From assembly GCF_014653275.1 (NCBI RefSeq), contig NZ_BNAL01000018.1:1-60331 (forward strand): a stretch of DNA of 60,331 bases, written 5' to 3'. Source of the stretch: Deinococcus piscis (GTDB taxonomy: Bacteria > Deinococcota > Deinococci > Deinococcales > Deinococcaceae). Every line of letters starts with the position of its first letter. Position 1 is the stretch's first letter. The translations under genes were made by a program, and so were the position numbers. The notes under the pieces were generated by a model. The model saw only the letters and a program-made list of their open reading frames with translations, did not search any database and was not told the origin of the DNA. Below are positions 57,188 through 60,331 of the stretch, one piece after another.

Positions 57188-57685
57188 TCAGCAGTCCCAG
57201 CCTGCTTGCTCCAAGGCGGGATGGTCCAGCCCAGCGGTCCGCTTGAGCGCGGCCAGCACAGTCTCTCCAGTGACTGGGTGAGTCAACTCCGGAGCCACAT
57301 CCGCCAAGGGAGCCAGCACAAAGCCCCGTTCCCAGGCCAGCGGGTGCGGTACCGTCAGGCGATCCGATGCCAGGACCTCTTGACCGTACAGCAGCAGGTC
57401 CAGGTCCAGGGTGCGGGCTTCCCAGCGGACAGTCCGGGTCCGCCCAGCCTGGGCTTCCAGTGCCTGCAAGCTGTCCAGCAGCGCCAGGGGCGAAAGGGTG
57501 GTGTTCAGCACAGCAACCGCATTCAAATAGTCGGGCTGTCCCGGCGGCCCGCCCACCGGGGCGGTGCGGTAAAGGCGGCTCACCCTGCACACCTCTCCCA
57601 AGTCTGCCAGGCCAGCCACAGCGGCCCTCAGCGCCAAGAGTGGTTTGCCCAAATTGGCCCCCAACGCGATATAAGCAAGGGTCAT
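57188..57685 (-). CDS. folK: 6-hydroxymethyl-7,8-dihydropterin pyrophosphokinase
   Basis: A 165-residue enzyme that transfers pyrophosphate from ATP to the pterin before dihydropteroate formation. Landmarks are YIALGANLGKPLLAL, SRLYRTAPVGGPPGQPDYLN and the active-site WEARTLDLDLLLYG followed by VPHPLAWERGFVLAPLADVA. Length is typical. Its ATG overlaps the folB stop by 4 bases, the last step in the folP-folB-folK operon. Confidence 0.96.
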   Translation of the reverse strand: MTLAYIALGANLGKPLLALRAAVAGLADLGEVCRVSRLYRTAPVGGPPGQPDYLNAVAVLNTTLSPLALLDSLQALEAQAGRTRTVRWEARTLDLDLLLYGQEVLASDRLTVPHPLAWERGFVLAPLADVAPELTHPVTGETVLAALKRTAGLDHPALEQAGWDC

Positions 57686-58050
57686 GGGGTAGAGTCCCGG
57701 TCAAGCGTCAATTCGGCATAAATATCGCGGAAAATCCCAGCCACCGGCGCTCCTGGTTTGTGAACCCGGACCGTGACCCGCTCTAAGCGTGCGTGGGCGG
57801 CCAGCAGGTCGCGGGCAATGCGGGCGGCCAGCGTCTCGATCAGGTCAAAGCGTTCCTCCGTCACCAGCCGCGCAATCAACGAGTAAGCTTCGGCGTAGTT
57901 CACGGCCCCGCTCAAGTCATCGTTTAGGTCCGCAAATGGATAGTGCAGCTCGGCGTCCACCACGAAGCGCGCTCCCAATTCAGTCTCGGCAGCAAACACA
58001 CCATGCCGCCCGAAAAACTCCAGGCCCTGCAATACCACGCGGCTGTTCAT
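57682..58050 (-). CDS. folB: Dihydroneopterin aldolase
   Basis: A 122-residue aldolase of folate synthesis that makes the hydroxymethyl-dihydropterin used by FolK. The family blocks are VVLQGLEFFGRHGVFAAET, DLNDDLSGAVNYAEAYSLI and RFDLIETLAARIARDLLAA, with the catalytic Lys in VRVHKPGAPVAGIFRDI. Its ATG overlaps the folP stop by 4 bases and it runs into folK. Length is normal. Confidence 0.96.
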   Translation of the reverse strand: MNSRVVLQGLEFFGRHGVFAAETELGARFVVDAELHYPFADLNDDLSGAVNYAEAYSLIARLVTEERFDLIETLAARIARDLLAAHARLERVTVRVHKPGAPVAGIFRDIYAELTLDRDSTP

Positions 58051-58952
58051 CCAGCACCTCCAGGCACGCGGTCAAGTCCGGCTTGCACCTTCAGCGCCTG
58101 GCCGTGCTCGGCCACCGCATGCACACGCACCATCGCCGCGCCTGACCGGGCGGCATGCAGGTGCAAGGCCAGCGAACCGGGATCGCGCTGCGCTGGGTCG
58201 TCTTCGTCCGACAATTGCCCGATCATGCCCTTGCGGCTGGCCCCAATCAGCACCGGCCAGGGCGAAGCGGCCAGGTCAGGCACCGCCCGCAGCAGGCTGA
58301 GATTATGCTCCAGCGACTTGCCAAAGCCCAGGCCAGGGTCCAACAGCGCGTCCGGCACCCCAGCCACCTGGACCCGCTCTGCCTCACGGCGCAGGTAACT
58401 GTGGACCTCCTCCACCACGTCCGTATAGTGAGGGCTGCGCTGCATGGTGCGCGGCTCACCTTGCATATGCATCAGGCACACAGGCGCGCCAGCCTCTGCA
58501 CACACCTGCACCATCTGGGGATCGCGCAGGCCCGAAACATCGTTGATCAGGTGTGCACCCGCCCGCAGAGCCTCGGCGGCCACTTCAGCTTTCAGGGTAT
58601 CCACACTGATCAGGAAGCCGCGCTCTGCCAACGCGGCCACCACAGGCCGCACCCGGTCCAGTTCTTCGGCGGCACTGACCCCATGAGAACCGGGCCGCGT
58701 ACTTTCCCCGCCCACATCTATCATCAGCGCTCCAGCGCGGCGCAGGCTCTCGGCTTGGGCCACAGCAGCCGCTACATCAGCATGCCGCCCCCCATCACTA
58801 AAAGAATCGGGCGTCACGTTGAGGATGCCCATCACCGCACATCCGGTCCAGCGCAGCTCCCAGCTGCCTCTCTCTTCTACCGCGCCGGGAAGGGGGGGCA
58901 GGGAGCGGCGAAACCGCAAACGGTGCACACGGGTCGGCCAGGCTAGAGTCAT
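58047..58952 (-). CDS. folP: Dihydropteroate synthase
   Basis: A 301-residue enzyme that joins the pterin diphosphate to p-aminobenzoate. Signatures are MGILNVTPDSFSDGGRH and DVGGESTRPGSHGVSAAEEL; later NDVSGLRDPQMVQV and DPGLGFGKSLEHNLSLLRAV are standard. The start at 58952 lies seven bases after TATGCT; a longer frame to 58964 adds four residues and is less likely. It begins the folP-folB-folK operon, 24 bases after irrE, with its own promoter. Confidence 0.96.
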   Translation of the reverse strand: MTLAWPTRVHRLRFRRSLPPLPGAVEERGSWELRWTGCAVMGILNVTPDSFSDGGRHADVAAAVAQAESLRRAGALMIDVGGESTRPGSHGVSAAEELDRVRPVVAALAERGFLISVDTLKAEVAAEALRAGAHLINDVSGLRDPQMVQVCAEAGAPVCLMHMQGEPRTMQRSPHYTDVVEEVHSYLRREAERVQVAGVPDALLDPGLGFGKSLEHNLSLLRAVPDLAASPWPVLIGASRKGMIGQLSDEDDPAQRDPGSLALHLHAARSGAAMVRVHAVAEHGQALKVQAGLDRVPGGAG

Positions 58953-58976
58953 GCCCGACAGCATAACGGCTAAGGG

Positions 58977-59837
58977 TTAGCTGTCGGCAGACGCCTGGGA
59001 GGGCAGCGTTCCCAGACGCTCCAGCTGAGCTTGGCCCAGTGCAAAAGCCACGGTGACCAGGCCCCCAGCAGGATAAGCCGTCACATACGCCGGCATCCGG
59101 CGACCAGAGCGGAAGGGCAGATAACTAGGGGCTTCTACTGGCAAGCCGCTGGCCTTGGCCTCCTGCACAGGGTGACCAGCCGGGATAGCGGTGCCGGGCG
59201 ACAGGCTATAGGGGAAGGCTGGCGAAGCCGCACTCACCCGGACCTGAAGCGCTTCACCCGCTCCACGGCCAGCACCGCAGACGGCGTACAGCACCGCCGC
59301 ATCCGTCTCTGCAGCCAGGGTATACAGAGCTGCTGAAGCGCTGACATCGGCCCGCCGCGCCAGCTCGCTCAGTGCCCTGCCCGTAGGCCCAAAGCGCCCG
59401 AGTAGCTCACGCACCAGCGCGGGCGGCATCAGCATGGCCGCTGCACCTACGTTACACAGCGTCTCTATGGCCTGCTCTAGACGGTCACCCTCAAACAGAT
59501 CATGCACGTCACTAAGGAGGTCGTCGTCATTGAGCAGCAAGGCGTGACTGATTTCATGCGCCAGAGTAAAGCGTTGACGCTGGGGGCTCGCAGCACTATC
59601 AATCAGAATCAGATGATGCTCTGGATCATAAGCGCCATCCCGGTCACCCAGCGGAACTGCCGTCACTTGCGGCACCTGCGGCAAAATGCCTTCTAGTCCC
59701 AGAATCATACTGCCCATGTCCTGGGCAGGCAAAGACGCTGCATAGTCCGCCGCCAAGCCCTGCATTCTGGCCTTCAACTCTTGAAAAGCCGGAGTCGGCA
59801 CAGGTAGGCCTGTGAGTTGGGCAGGTGAACTGTCCAC
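58977..59837 (-). CDS. irrE: IrrE/PprI metallopeptidase, radiation-response regulator
   Basis: A 286-residue zinc peptidase of the ImmA/IrrE family. Residues 80-130 hold the zinc site: TLAHEISHALLL gives His94-Glu95-x-x-His98, and ETLCNVGAAAMLMPP gives the third ligand Glu125. A helix-turn-helix-like segment follows (about 140-175), and the last 110 residues form a GAF-like sensor domain. In Deinococcus this protein cleaves the repressor DdrO after radiation or desiccation, so DNA-repair genes are induced; its place beside folate genes is also known. The start is a GTG; TTGACT seven bases upstream is a weak -10 element. ACBP lies 15 bases upstream. Confidence 0.92.
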   Translation of the reverse strand: MDSSPAQLTGLPVPTPAFQELKARMQGLAADYAASLPAQDMGSMILGLEGILPQVPQVTAVPLGDRDGAYDPEHHLILIDSAASPQRQRFTLAHEISHALLLNDDDLLSDVHDLFEGDRLEQAIETLCNVGAAAMLMPPALVRELLGRFGPTGRALSELARRADVSASAALYTLAAETDAAVLYAVCGAGRGAGEALQVRVSAASPAFPYSLSPGTAIPAGHPVQEAKASGLPVEAPSYLPFRSGRRMPAYVTAYPAGGLVTVAFALGQAQLERLGTLPSQASADS

Positions 59838-59852
59838 GTCCGGCAGTCAACC

Positions 59853-60113
59853 TTAACCCTGGTCCTGACGCATCAGGTCCCGGACCAGGTCAATGTAGTC
59901 CTGCTCCGCCTGTTCCTGATTCTTGCCTTGTTGAGCTTCCCAGGCATCGTACTTTGCGCCGCCCCGGAAATCGAACCCGCCAGGACGCTCTCCAGACACG
60001 TCGCCTTCGGTGGCCTGCTTGTATAACCCGTACAATTTGAGCAAAGTGTCATTGCCCGGTTTCTTGCTCAGCGTATTCACGTCCTGCTGGGCTTGTTCAA
60101 ATTCACTGGCCAT
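59853..60113 (-). CDS. Acyl-CoA-binding protein
   Basis: An 86-residue four-helix protein of the ACBP family that carries long-chain acyl-CoA. The signature is LLKLYGLYKQATEGDVSGER, followed by KYDAWEAQQGKNQEQAEQDY; length equals the family. It lies just before irrE, 15 bases away on the same strand, and TAAACT six bases before the ATG gives its own leaderless promoter. It could share a message with irrE. ACBP is patchy in bacteria. Confidence 0.94.
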   Translation of the reverse strand: MASEFEQAQQDVNTLSKKPGNDTLLKLYGLYKQATEGDVSGERPGGFDFRGGAKYDAWEAQQGKNQEQAEQDYIDLVRDLMRQDQG

Positions 60114-60192
60114 GTTTCCAGTTTAGCGTACGCTGGGGTCTTAACCCCAAAAGGCCCATATGGGGAAGCCTGGACATTGGGCAGGGAAACAA

Positions 60193-60227
60193 CAAGAAAA
60201 GCCCCCAGGCACGAGGCCTAGGGGCTT
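60193..60227 (-). terminator. Terminator directly after 16S rRNA
   Basis: On the minus strand AAGCCCC and GGGGCTT (60221-60227 with 60199-60205) form the stem with an inner AGGC/GCCT pairing, followed by TTTTCTT. It lies 45 bases after the 16S 3' end. Confidence 0.8.
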
Positions 60228-60271
60228 AGAGAAGCAGATGCTGAACAGAAGATATAGTGCGGAGCGCTATA

Positions 60272-60331
60272 GAAAGGAGGTGATCCAGGCGCACCTTCCG
60301 GTACACCTACCTTGTTACGACTTCACCCCAG
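60272..60331 (-). rRNA. rrs: 16S rRNA, 3' end (partial)
   Basis: The minus strand reads GTCGTAACAAGGTAGGTGTA and ends GGATCACCTCCTTTCT, the anti-Shine-Dalgarno end of 16S rRNA. The gene continues beyond the window edge. It is followed by a terminator and then protein genes, with no tRNA or 23S gene. Confidence 0.97.

Overview
The window reads as a near-continuous piece of a Deinococcus main chromosome. The base composition is GC-rich and genes are packed on both strands. It carries an IrrE/PprI-type radiation-response protease beside a folate operon, a protein resembling DdrA, and the 3' end of a 16S rRNA gene followed at once by a terminator rather than by a 23S gene, as is usual in Deinococcus-Thermus. 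More than twenty genes start with an ATG or GTG placed only 6-9 bases after a TANNNT -10 element, the leaderless layout known from Deinococcus. I see no insertion sequence, prophage, CRISPR array or integrase. Species assignment is not possible by eye.

Layout. 1-7.2 kb: a broken alpha/beta hydrolase, a secreted subtilase, two GNAT acetyltransferases, a secreted propeller-like protein, ybeY-dgkA and a small WD-like protein. 7.4-13.3 kb: the E1 beta and alpha genes of a 2-oxoacid dehydrogenase, a 587-base intergenic region with three identical DnaA-box-like 12-mers, a phosphoglyceromutase-like enzyme, nadE, and a divergent Na+/H+ antiporter. 13.4-22.6 kb: a secreted GH-like protein, a flavin reductase, a phosphoesterase, two membrane-protein genes (EamA, VC0807), UPF0316, an EF-hand protein, an M20 peptidase, a dsRBD/YraN pair and a phosphodiester glycosidase-like protein.

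22.7-38.4 kb: tRNA-Asn, leucine dehydrogenase, a large coiled-coil protein, glpX, a small membrane protein, a lipoprotein, an SDR-like protein with nrdR, acyltransferases, an SDR stress protein, a [2Fe-2S] ferredoxin, a FecCD-type ABC transporter without its binding protein, xseB, unknown genes and an alanine symporter. 38.5-49.7 kb: a membrane protein, purEK, an M20 peptidase, twin tRNA-Gln genes, folC, a DtxR/MntR-type regulator, a phosphoesterase with a DdrA-like protein, apaG, an M42 aminopeptidase, and a NUDIX plus serine-hydrolase pair. 49.7-60.3 kb: a molybdopterin oxidoreductase, an EVE-domain protein, a small membrane protein, a cis-prenyltransferase, pnp, small hypotheticals, folK-folB-folP, irrE, an acyl-CoA-binding protein and the 16S rRNA 3' end.

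How the genes fit together. Most are housekeeping genes: RNA maturation (ybeY, pnp), folate (folC, folP, folB, folK), purine (purE, purK), NAD (nadE), gluconeogenesis (glpX) and ribonucleotide reductase control (nrdR). Leucine dehydrogenase and a two-gene E1 would serve branched-chain 2-oxoacid metabolism. Metal handling is represented by the DtxR-type regulator, the FecCD transporter and the ferredoxin. Stress and repair are represented by IrrE, XseB, the DdrA-like protein and NUDIX. The least explained items are the DnaA-box triad, the DdrA-like gene, the dsRBD/YraN pair, an operator-like palindrome over the -10 of an unknown gene at 35.7 kb, the 705-residue coiled-coil protein, and two 36-residue membrane proteins.
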